Shown piece by piece: positions 26,350 to 37,262 of a DNA stretch of 64,000 nt. Source of the DNA: Amblyornis subalaris (Eukaryota; Chordata; Aves; Passeriformes; Ptilonorhynchidae); contig JACAXG010000231.1 in the NCBI GenBank assembly GCA_018881555.1, forward strand, positions 372,001 through 436,000, in the 5' to 3' direction. Both the position numbers and the translations under genes were made by a program. The notes under the pieces are model-generated. The model was not told the DNA's origin. It made no database searches and was given only the letters and a program-made list of their open reading frames with translations. The stretch's first letter is position 1. Every line of letters starts with the position of its first letter.

Positions 26350-26900
26350 GAGGAAGGCAATTCTGCCCCTCCACTCCATTCTTGTGAGACCCCACCCAGG
26401 GTGCTGCATCCCGTTTTGGGTCTCCAGCACCGGAAGGACACTGACCTGTGGGAGAAAGTCCAAAATAGGGCCACCAAGACGATCGGAGGGATGGAGCACC
26501 TCTCATATGAGGAAAGGCTGAGAGAATTGGGATTGTTCAGCCTGGAAGAGAGAAGGCTTCGGGGTGAGCTAATTATGGCCTTTCAGTACCTGAAGGGAGC
26601 CTACAAGAAAGATGGACTATTTACAAGGGCATGTAGTGACAGGACAAGGGGGAATGGATTCAAACTGAAAGAGAATAGGTTTAGCTTAGATAGCAGGACA
26701 AAAGTCTTTACTGTGAGGGTGATAAGGCATGGGAACAGGTTGCCCAGAGTACCTGTGGATGCCCCATTCCTGGCAGTGCTCAAGGCTGGGTTGGATGGGC
26801 CTTTAAGTAACTCAGTCTAGTGGAAGGTGTCCCTGCTCAGAGCAGGGGGTGGAATGAGATGATCTTTAAAGTCCCTTCCAACCCAAGTAATTCCATGATA
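26350..26900 (+). mobile_element. CR1 LINE fragment, 3' end only
   Basis: This is a CR1 retrotransposon remnant on the + strand. It starts within the end of the reverse-transcriptase ORF (ILPLHSILVRPHPGCC-like residues near 26360-26405). It continues through the conserved stretch encoding [20 protein letters not shown] (26485-26550), then the ORF end and 3' UTR, and finishes at the CR1 terminal signature cttccaacccaagtaattcc near 26875-26893. Divergence from the family pattern and several frame disruptions show it is old and inactive. The 159-codon open frame across it (26341-26820) is a LINE relic, not a host gene. Confidence 0.93.
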
Positions 26901-27701
26901 AATGATGTGGTACTGGAAACACAAAGTAGGTCAAATTGGCCATAGGAAATTAGTGATGAGCACATAGGCTGTAGACCTCAGTCCACTGGGCCTATGAAAG
27001 AAGGGATTTTTGGTAGAAAATCCTTTAGAACATGACTGTCTTTCTGAACATTAAACCCATAGAGCATCTAGAGGGTTTTTTTTTTTTGCATCAGAAAACT
27101 TTGCATAAGTGCATGAGAAGCTACTCTTACCTTTGCCAATTATGTGATGGATATTTGCAAGTGGATGACTCTGGATATTGGTTAACTGAAGAAATACATG
27201 TCTTCAGAAAGCACATTCTAGCTTTTGAACCCTCAGTGCAAGATTCCAGGTCATACTCCTAAATTTGCTTCTCTTATCTTTTTGTTGATCCAAACATTTT
27301 ATTGCTAATGACCTCTTTATAATGGATTTGGAAACTCTGTTCTAGAGCAGTGTTATTATAGTCCTTGTATTTTCCAGCTAGATATACAATCCACAGATCA
27401 TACAGTGTATAGGCAGCCAAATCCTTTTTACAGTAATCTCTTCAAAGAGGGTGGAAAAAATTGTATTTATATCACTCCAGTATGCAAGTCAAATGAAAAT
27501 ACTTCTGATGAGTACTTTTCAGTGTGATATTGGGCACTTGTTTGAAATGGGTTAAGAATCTTCTGCTGTATTTCCTTTTTATTCCAGTAATTCCAGAGTT
27601 GTGTGTAATGTGCACAGAGGAGTGTTTTCTAACTGTTTCATTTCAAGGTATGTGCTACATATGAACTCAAACCACTTGAGTTCTCCTGCATACAGATATT
27701 T

Positions 27702-27736
27702 ATTTCAAATGCCAGGACTATTCATTTCAAATGCCA
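27702..27736 (+). repeat. 13-bp direct repeat, 22-bp period
   Basis: ATTTCAAATGCCA occurs at 27702-27714 and again at 27724-27736. It is a small local duplication in unique intronic sequence with no recognised function. Confidence 0.7.
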
Positions 27737-30700
27737 TGGCTGCACAATGAAGGTGAAACTCTGCATGGTACAGCACAACTGAAACAGCAGAAGAGAAGGT
27801 GAAAACTCTCTTCCACTTTCTGAAAGTGAGTGGGAGTGCAAGGGGTCAGCTCTTCCACAGCTGTGGGTGGCATTTCCATATTCTGTTGGGAGTTTATTGG
27901 GCAAAAATCCACTCGTTCTAAAGGTGGCAAGTCAGCTGCTCATCTGTACTGTAACCTTCAGCTCTAGGAAATATTCTGAGTCATACCAGATGCTCCTTGG
28001 AGGCCAGCAGGGGACTACATTGTCTTCCTTAGTCATTGTTCAGCTATTTCCCCATGGAGGGATTTTAGCCAACCTTTCCATTCTCAGGACCAGAAAATAC
28101 AATTAAAGCCACAGATGCCTGTAAGGATCCAAGCACAAGATACAAAAACCCTACTTGACACATTAGTTGGAGAATTATCGTGAAGAAAGAAGTAGGTAAA
28201 GTTAGTGTGCCATTCCATTTTTTATTTGGTTTTTCTTTCCCTCCTTTTAAGTGCACTTGCCACTGGTACTACATATTGAGAGAAATATAAATAGGTGTCA
28301 GGGTAGTGCTGTCTTGACAACTTTTATTTTATGTGGTTTTAGAAAATGTTCCAGAATGTTTCATTGTTAATTTTGCCATATTCTTGTGGGTAATGTTGGT
28401 TAAGGCAATGAAACACAATTCTGGCACAGCATGCTCTTTTATATAAAGGTTAAAAATACACACAGAACACTCTTTTTGGCTTTATCCAAAGGCTTTTGGA
28501 TAATATTTTTAGCAGCACGTAGTATAGGCTTGTGGTGATATTGTGCAGCACAGTATGTTTTTTTGAGAGGTCTACAAGGGCCTTCATTTATTCAGTGTCT
28601 GGAAAACACCATTTTTGCTTACCCTTTGTGAGGGAAACATGGATTCTGATTTTTTTTTAAGAAGAGGGATACTCAAAGAAATCAAAACTGAATTGCTGTC
28701 TCTCTCAGCTATGTTGGAAATTACCAACAGTAATTACCACTTGCATTGAAAGCATCCTTTTCCCATGTTGATTGAACTCCTCTAAATAACTGCTTTGGAA
28801 GAGCTCCTTGGCAAGGCAGGGATGGATGTGGATATCGTGTGATTCTGTTTGATTATCTGAGTGCCAAGTCTATATCTGGACCAGGAACAATGACTCTCAG
28901 AGTTAAATTAGGACTCTTCAATGTGTGTGTGATGTGACTGCTATGCCCTAGAAATCTCAGATCACATACAGCTCTTGCCCTTTGGTAGAACTGTGTATTT
29001 TATAATTTCTCTCTGCTTAGCTCAATGTGCAATACAGTCCATGGTTGACTCAAAGTCGCACAAAAACCGGGAATCAGGATGAAATCTGAATGCGTGATTC
29101 AAATGCCTACTACTGCAAACTCCTCCTCTGCACTCTGCCAAAACCAACAGTCATATTCTCAAGCATTATGGCCAATGCTTTCTTTATAGGAATGAGATTT
29201 CCCCATGGAGAGGATATGCCTGCAGTACATTTGCTATGCACTGCACACCGAAGATGAGCTGTGAGTTCACTTTCTGCTCTCACACTTCTAGGGATTTTTT
29301 GGAGCCTGTTCAGCAGTGTGGGAGTTCTTCAGCATGGGGCAGTCTCCAGTACAAAGTGCACGTAAGCCGCTTGCCAGTTTTTGTGGGCCCTTATTTTTGC
29401 ACTTACCAGAAAAAGGGGTCAGGGCACTGATGATTTAACTTTGCTGTGGATGCCTTTATGAGATCAAATTTAAGGCAATGTTACCATTGTTAAGATGTGT
29501 GAGAAAAGCACAGGGGGAGTACAGATACAGTTACCTGGTCTTGGAAGAAATGATTCTTGAAAATGACTGACTTTGCTGCGTGAAACAGTCTGCTCCCCAG
29601 GCAAGTGCTTTGAATGAATACTCAATAGCTGTAAGAGTCTCTGTGTTTTCAGCAGCCTCCAAAATTACTTTCTTTGTGAGTTATTTGCTGGTTTTGCATT
29701 AATATTAGTAAACTCTGGAGAAAGAAAGAATGATCTCAAGGCTTTGATCTCAGGCCTCAAAGCCATAGAAAGTGTCTAGCTCTATATACTATAACTTCAG
29801 TACTTCAGTAAGGTTAAACATGCATAGGCAGACAAGAGAGAGTTTGCAATAGCAACAGCATGTGACTTTCCATTATACATTGGAATATGGCTCCATCTTC
29901 TCATCTTCTTAGCTTGTGAAATGTGTTTTCTATCTGGGGCCATAAATAATGGCAACTCATTGAACTTTGTCGAAAAAACAGCCCAAACAAAGTTTCCCAT
30001 AACAAACTAACTACTGACAGAAGCTTTAATTTTTCCTGTCAAAGAATTAGGGCAAGCTTGTACTAAAACTTTGATTTGACATACCCAATAAAGAGTTATC
30101 CCAAGAAGTCATGTCTCACAGAATGGCAGGGCTGGAAATTAATCTTCCTCTCTAGGCAGATGACCCTTCAGGCTTTGAAGTTTGCAAGTATCCAGCTTAT
30201 CCCAAGTGTAGAGGACAAACCCCATCACCACCTGATGCCTCTTCGTATACATAAAATGTATGTAGTGATGCGCTATCTCTAATTGCTTTCATGAAATCTG
30301 TTGAGATCTACTGATGGAAAGAGGAAGATGTTAGTGTTTTCCATCCGTGTGCAGCAGCTTCTTGAAGGTACCAAAGGTTTGAAAAATGCACTGCATCATA
30401 CTCCTGTTGTGAAATGTGGGGGGAGAAGTAAAAGGAAATAGCCTCTCCTGAAATGGCTGGTTCTGGTTTTGGATTTGTGTATATTGCAGAGGAAAATGAA
30501 CTGCTGATGTTCAGCGAGTGAACATCTGCAATTTCAATCCCGCGTGGCACAGACTAAGGCTGTAGGCTTTATTGCTGTGATCTTTTCTTCTTCTTTTAAA
30601 TACTGCATGTAGCACAGGACTCTGTTCTTTGCCCTTTGTGGGACTTGGAGACTTTCCATGGTTTAATATGAAAAAGGGCTGCTGCTGAAGGAGCGTACTC

Positions 30701-31904
30701 ATCCAGTTTGCTTTGAAGATGTGGCAGCAGAGTGTGTGTTTGTCTCCTTCAAGGGTGTGTCCCACAGCTGCCGGATGCCTTCACTTTCATGGATTTCCCC
30801 TTGCAACAGTTTGTGATTATACACACCCAATTAACGCCATCTCTGACACACACCCTGCAGGCAGCACAGACGGCATCAAAAGGGATCACAGTGAGGCACT
30901 TGGTACCAGCCGAGGACTCAGAGGTTGGCTGTGCTCCGGTGCTTATTTGGAGCAGGGATGCCGGATAAACTGCACGGTCACATCCAAGGGAGTTTTTTGC
31001 TAAATGTAAATATGTCCTTAAAATAAATGTAATTTTCTTTTGGACCACAACATCATTGCATCTCTCTATGATTTCACTGAGGGCAGAACTAAGGCTGCCT
31101 GAAGTATCTTGTTTGTATTTCCATAGCTAGTAAAATAGCTTCATTTTATAAGTAACTTGCACTGGAGTCTTCTTGGCGGGTTATTTCTGTCTGACTGCAG
31201 TGTTTTGATGTTAAGTTTCTAGTACGTTTTTATTTCATTTATGTGAATGCTTTGTTCTTGGTAAAGAGTCACAATACCTTGGAAGACCCTAAGTCTCCAT
31301 TACTGTGCAGTTCAGTAAATTGTCAGTAGGGTTTCATTACTGGCATAATTTCAAAGTTTTACTAAAATGTATTTTTCGGTTGTTTGAACAGTCGGATTAG
31401 AGTACAGATAAGCTTGTGCATACATGCAGTTAGTGTCACCGAATCTGTTTATCAGATTCAAAGGAGGAATGATGAGAAGGCAAAACCTGGGGAAGCAGAG
31501 GATAATTATAATTTTTGAAATGTATCACTGGAGAGGATAAAAAAATAAAAGCTATGGGCATACCAAAGATTTTTGCAAGGGGAAAGGATTAGGAAAACAA
31601 GAATCAGTTTTTCAGTTTACCTGGTGAACATCCTGTAATAGCCCTTTAACACAACTGTAGCAATAGTAAATGTGAGAAATGTAACTAAGTGCAAGAAGTA
31701 AACACCTTCTGATAAAAATACAGACCCAAAGTCGAAGCTTGGCCATGGGCTATCAGCAGGCCCCTCTCAGAGACAGCTCCCAGAGGATGGACATCTCCAT
31801 TTCCACAACCTTGTCCAGAATAGCCCTTTCATTAGGAAATAAAACAAGGTTTTATTTTTATTCACTAGGCTTGGCAGCTGTGGATACAGGTTTCTTTACA
31901 GTTA

Positions 31905-32125
31905 TTTTTGATTTAACCTTAATTAATTAATTTAATTAACCTTTCAGGCAATTAGAAATTGTAATTCATTAATAAAACTGTTGCAATCTGATGATTTGCT
32001 CCTCAGCTAAGCCGAAGGCTTGAGCCCAGCAGCCGTCACCAGGATTAAACTCGTAATGAAAATCAAAATTGCATGAGCAATTAGGTACATAATGAATCAG
32101 CAGATTGATTGTGTTGCACATGGCA
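31905..32125. promoter_or_regulatory. Candidate conserved non-coding element, homeodomain-core rich
   Basis: This block, about 2.8 kb upstream of the penultimate BMPER exon, is dense in homeodomain-type cores. It has overlapping TTAATTAA copies at 31918-31940, then ATTAG, TAATTC and ATTAATAAA near 31950-31978, ATTAA and TAATGA at 32044-32058, and AATTAG and TAATGAATC at 32079-32098. These are interspersed with moderately complex sequence containing CpG. Such composition is typical of developmental enhancers in introns of signalling genes. Conservation cannot be tested here, so the regulatory call is inference. Confidence 0.3.
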
Positions 32126-34911
32126 TGCTACCTTCCTTAGTGGACACCCATGCTGAACACTGTAGCAAATATTGCTGATCCCAGCCAAAGCTCAGGTGTT
32201 TCACCCTGGAGCCTATCTGGATGTCCACATCCATTTCAACGCCAAGGGTTGATGGCCAGTGTTGTTCACATGGATGTAGCAGCTAAGCTCTCTGCACTCC
32301 CAAAGAGTATGGCTGCCCTCCTGCAGGCTGGGAATGGTGCTGTCCCTTCCCTAATCCCACAGACTATGCCTAGGCTTTGTCAGGGTCAGTGCTGGCCTTG
32401 CCACAAACATGTTAACCGTTAAAAACCCCGTGTGATTGATGGTGAGCCTAGAGTTTTCCTGATCTTGCATCTTTTCCTGATACAAGCACCTGAGGTAACT
32501 GTAGGTGCATTGACTCAGTGTAAGGGGTGGCATCAATCTCTGAGTAATGGTAAAAAAAATGTATTTATGCTCTAAAAAGCTGAGGAAGCAGCTCAGATTT
32601 AGGGTCTTAGAATTTCTAAGGCAAAGAAGTCAGTGAACATGTAGCCAACCTGGACACTAGCAAGCATTCCTAAACACCACAGACATTGATAATAACTAAA
32701 TCTGAGTGGAGAGCGGTAAAATGTGTTTCATAAAGTGGGCTACCACAGAAACAAAAATATGATAAAATGGGACCTTGATAGTCAACTATTTATGGAGATT
32801 ATGTACAGACTTTCTTTGTGATAATGATTTGTTGCAGTAGAAAACAAGCATGTACTTCACTGTAAAATGAGACATGCACCTCTTAAATGCATGGGGTATA
32901 TGGACCACTGCCCGCTGCAGGGATACTAGGAAGAGATCACAAAGAGATGTTGTGGCCAAAGGAGTCAGTGTAAAGTTATTTAGTGTGTCACGTAAAAAGG
33001 TGACCCTTTGTGCTTATACAAGGTCTTTTATCAGCTGACAACATCAAACCATGCCAAGGATGTTGTGCTAATCTATTCCTTGCCTATCAGCTGTGATATG
33101 CATACAGCAACATCTGTTACTGGAAAAGATGTAAAGGGACCTACCGCAGAACTAATGTGAAATAAAATTACATTGTCCCTAGAAAGTAAAGTTATTTCAA
33201 GTGCAAACAACTGGTCTGTAAATACGAGCATGTTGTATATTGATCCAAAGCAATTCTGTTTATTCACGGCACAAATATATCAGTGAATCGAGGACAGGTA
33301 ACCTTTTTGCATTATCATTTGTGCTACTTATTTGTCACAGTGAATTTTTAGGTAATTTNGTATTGAAGGTCCACTGAGAGTAGAATTATTAAAAACTCAT
33401 TAAAATGTCAAACAGAACTGTCAGGTTTAACCATATGAATGGTCACTGAAGTAGCCGGTAACTTTGGCAAGGGGAAATGCTTCTCTTTAAGGGGCACTGT
33501 AACATACGCACAAACAGACTTGTCCATGTTCAAAGGTTCACTAGTCCTCTCTCTTAATTTTGAATAAAGGGTTCTCAATGACTCTAGAGCATTGTATGGG
33601 CATTAGGGCTCCTGGTTACTTTGACTGAGGTGCTTGCACATTTTCCAAGCTGTTACCTCTTCTGCTGTGGAGAAAGTTTCTGGGAAATTAATCCTATATC
33701 CATCCTTTTTCTATAGACTATTCAAATTATGGTCCACAGGAAGAGCAATTAATATGAAGGGCTCATTTTTCACTTGAGCCCTTTATCTTTCTGGAGGATT
33801 TGTGCCTCTCACAAATGTTGCCTTTTCCTCTCAGGAATGGGAAAGCCCCTGAACAGCATGAAGCAGGGGAGTCTTGACCATTGACACCCAAAGGTCACGC
33901 ACAGAGCACTCTCAGTGAAAAGCAGAAGAACTGAGGGCATGATTTTCAGAGTATGTCTTCCCTGTACCTGGTCCCCACCTTTTAGTGCTTCTGCTCAGAG
34001 CAGTAGATACTCAGCATTTCTGAATTTGCATTGCTGCACATGCAGAAACATCTTAAGCATTTTGCACATGCAGAGACCACCAACTGCCAATCCACTGGCT
34101 CTTGCCAGTTATGTTTTAGTTCTGTGCCAAATGGGCACATGTTCTGAATGAGCTAATTTGAAATATAGTGGTGACATCCACAGTAGGAGTTTCACGTAGG
34201 GCCATGTTAGCAGCTTTGCTCCCTGTCATGTTTTGTGGTGATTCCACGTAAGAATGCAATGGAAGGAGGGACTGGGCAGTGTGAATAAGTGCTTTAGGGA
34301 TTTCCTAACATGAAACTGCTCAGTTATGCTGCAGCACCTCCACTCCTTTGGAGTATCTTAAAGTCTGTCACTTGGTGGTGATGCTGCTGAGAAAACAGGC
34401 ATATAGCTATTTTGGGGCCTTAAAGCAGGAAGAGTCTGGAGGTAACCTGGAGAGAAGGCATCATCCCTTGCATGGAGGGGCATGTGCTCATTACCTACGG
34501 AAGACATACACTTAATACTACTGCCATTACTGTTAGCAAAATTATTAAATTATTACTTTCCAGGGAATAAAAAAGTTTTTCTCTTATGTTGACAATCATT
34601 GCAAAAATGAAGTTTGTCTTTTTCCATTGTGGTCTCGGTTCTCTCTGCCTGACATTTCTTGGGTCTTCTCACCTCCCTGTTTCTGAGTGATTTCTTGGTG
34701 CTCTTGAGACTTCTCTGCATCAGAGTAGCACACACAAAAAGATATGAGCCTTTGGCATGTAACCGCAGGGATGCCTTTAACTTTCTTGCCATTTAGCACA
34801 AGTTGCTGTGGCATTGAATGCCATGTGACTGGAAAGTAAATAACTCTGAACCTTGGGCAGATATCTGCCAAAGCATTCCTTTCTTATTTGTTTTGGGGCT
34901 TTGTTCTGCAG

Positions 34912-35042
34912 GTCCTGTGTGACAGACATGTGTGAGTGTCCAGTCCACAAAAACTGCTACTGTGAGTCATTCCTGGCGTATGCCCGAGCCTGTCAGAGGG
35001 AAGGGCTGAAAGTTCAGTGGGTGCCAGAGCAGAGCTGTGCAG
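34912..35042 (+). CDS. BMPER: BMPER penultimate exon (end of C8 region after VWD)
   Basis: BMPER is a secreted, multi-CR-domain BMP-binding protein that tunes BMP signalling in vascular, cartilage and kidney development. This 131-bp exon begins after ttctgcag with the last base of a split codon (phase 2 intron) and reads [20 protein letters not shown] onward. It ends ...PEQSCA plus one base before gtaagc (phase 1). Seven cysteines (in SC, MC, EC, NC, YC, AC, SC) fit the C-terminal half of the C8 domain that follows the VWD domain. The sequence agrees almost residue for residue with the remembered vertebrate BMPER C-terminal region. It splices in frame to the exon at 41125. An open frame running through upstream from 34853 is intronic read-through, not a start. 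Confidence 0.95.
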
Positions 35043-35354
35043 GTAAGCATTTTGGGACTGCTTCTTTGTAAACCAGTGCATAGGCTAATAGGCCACTATC
35101 CTTTTACTAGTGGAGGAGGATCAAAAATGAACTGTCTAGAAAGGACTGGAATTGCACCAGCTTGGAAGTTCTTGGAAGTTTTTCTTTCATGATATGTAAA
35201 CTGTTGATTACAGAAAACATTTAAACTCTTTTGACCTCCTGTCAAAACATAGTTATATTTCTAGAGACAACATGTACATATAATTGCAGTAGGTTCAACA
35301 AGGGAAGTGGACTGAATGTATTTAATGGGAATATTAAAAGGCAAACCTGCATTA

Positions 35355-35590
35355 ATTTTTGTATTTGGTCCATACTCNCCTCGTGATTAGGACTGCATTA
35401 ATTGCAAGTAATTGTGAGTAATTGTTTCCATGAGAAGCGGTGGCCTGTGGTTATGGGCACTTGAACTAAAATGCAGCATTGCAGGNGAGTATTTCCCCTG
35501 ATGATGGTCTCGTTAATTTAGGACACTCTGTAATGCATCGGTTTGCCTGGAAATGTATTCAGATTTATGTAAAGTAATTGACAGTAGTTG
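35355..35590. promoter_or_regulatory. Candidate conserved non-coding element downstream of penultimate exon
   Basis: About 300 bp after the exon there is a cluster of homeodomain-like cores. These are ATTAAT near 35352, GATTAG near 35388, CATTAATTGCAAGTAATTG from 35395 with a further GTAATTG after it, TTAATTTAG near 35514, and AGTAATTGAC near 35573. The block also contains a GCGGTGG segment. Two ambiguous bases (35378, 35486) lie inside. The composition and exon-proximal placement suggest an enhancer, but conservation was not tested. Confidence 0.3.
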
Positions 35591-36952
35591 AAAAAAACAA
35601 CAAACAATGAGAGGAGCATACTCAGTGCTGGTCAAAGAGCTATTACTCTGTGGTCCATTTTGGTGATTGTGTGTGGCTTAGGGTCTACTCTCTAACTTCA
35701 ATTTCCTTTTCTGTTGAAGGCATTTTAGCAGGGATGGGGAGTGACAGAGCAAATTACATTTAATTGACTGTTCCCGAAAGGCTCATATTTTTCCTTACAA
35801 AGGAACAGAACAATCCAAACAGGGTGTCATTAAGTGAAAAACCTATTCAAGGATGTGGTCTTAGCACTAATAATGTATATAATTTTTATCTATTGAGCTG
35901 GTAGCAGATCCATGTGGAACCTGAAGCAAGCATCCTAACTTTTTTTCCAAAGCACTTCAGACTGAGGCCTCATTATGGCAGATGCTGTAAAAAGAATAAA
36001 AACTCCTTGCTAGCAGCCCTTGCCTTAAGGAGTTTATACAAGTGTTGACATATCACGACTTAACGAATTGAAGCTTCATTTCACAATTTTTTTTCTGGCA
36101 TCTTACCAAAGACAAGAAAATTTTCTGAGGCAAAACCAGTCCTTGAGAGAACATTATGAAGGAATTTAAACACACAGCTTCCATTAAAGCTAATGAAAGA
36201 AGTTTTTAAATCCACATGAGTTTTTTGATCTCAGTGCAGACTTCTAGAGGGAAACAGGAAATCTTGTTAAGCAGAAAATATAGATAAGCTGTATATGGCC
36301 AAGCACCCTCAAAACACTTACTTTTGTATCCAATATCAAATAAGTAGCACCATCTTCTACAGTAAATCATATGGTAAGCATTAAATTAAAATGCGTCCAC
36401 TGCATTCTATATGGTACCAGTGGCCAGCATCAAGATTTTAATGTTTAACTTAGTTTTTTTCTCTCCAAAACTAGTAGTTTCAATTATTGTATCCCAACTA
36501 CAGAAAAAAGTTCCTAGGTAGGAAACAACATATCTGTAATAAAACTTTAGCATTCTGTGACTTTCATTTCCTGCTTGACATTTCAGAGCTGGTGGGATAC
36601 TTGCAAGGGTTGTGTTCTGACGAAAATGGAGTATACTTATTAGTAAATTCAGGTTTTAATTAAACTTTTGTGTGTTTTAAAACCAGATCTTGTGTGGTTG
36701 CCAGTTCCTTTACCCTGACTGCTGTATGCTTAGCTCATTTTTATGATCTCCAGAAAACTTGTGTTGTCTGGAGGGCCAGCCAAACAGGATGCTCAGGAGG
36801 CTGACTTGCATGTCCTGTTCCCTACATGGTCTTCTCTCTCCCCCAGTGCAACAGCTTATCCTCCTCTACATTGTTCTGCAAAATACTGCTACTCAAGGTT
36901 TTCTGTCCTGTGAGGCTGGCTCAGTAAGGGGGATGTCAGCTGTCATTTAACT

Positions 36953-37262
36953 GGTGGAGTGAAAAGTGGAAGATAATGGGTAAGGAAACTGGTTAGGGTA
37001 GGAAAAGGTTGGTGAGAACCACATGGGAACTGAGAGGGTTAGGAAAAGGATATGGGTTGCCATGGGAAGTAGTGGGAAGTGAGATCTGTTAGGATGGGCA
37101 CAGGGAAAAATACAATTTTTGAAGGAGAAATTGAAAAACTGGGAGAGCCACCATGAGATAAAGAAAAAATCACAAAAAGTGATACATGCAAGAGGGAAAA
37201 TAAAGCATAGAAATGGAAGGAAGAGGTCTGAAAGGGGAAGGAGAAAGGAAAAAAAGGGGTTT
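36953..37262 (+). repeat. Purine-rich, strand-asymmetric low-complexity block
   Basis: About 310 bp of the + strand is dominated by G and A. The first half is G-rich with recurring ggttagg/gggtta/ggaaaagg motifs, and the second half is A-rich with gaaggag/aaggaaa motifs, ending in ggaaaaaaaggggttttttttt at 37247-37269. Because stop codons are rare in the complementary pyrimidine strand, it creates a spurious 163-codon minus-strand frame rich in F, L, S and P. It is degenerate rather than a clean tandem array. Confidence 0.65.

Larger units (their letters stand above)
1..34911 (+). other. BMPER: Presumed large BMPER intron (3' part), non-coding
   Basis: This 34.9-kb stretch lies directly upstream of the penultimate BMPER exon and ends in a usable acceptor (T-rich run, then ttctgcag at 34904-34911). 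No exon matching the preceding VWD/C8 part of BMPER was recognised in any frame, so I read it as one intron that began left of the window. That is inference: a short exon could be missed by eye. Open frames here are short, AT-biased and lack domain signatures. The content is unique AT-rich DNA plus two CR1 fragments, several short inverted repeats and homopolymer tracts listed separately. GC-richer patches at about 880-1150, 2300-2700 and 17940-18080 contain CTG/CTCC-rich sequence but no convincing exon. Confidence 0.6.

Noticed and set aside
26341..26820. 159-codon open frame that looks coding
   Set aside because: The residues are typical of the CR1 reverse-transcriptase end and 3' region, so it is a LINE relic rather than a host gene.
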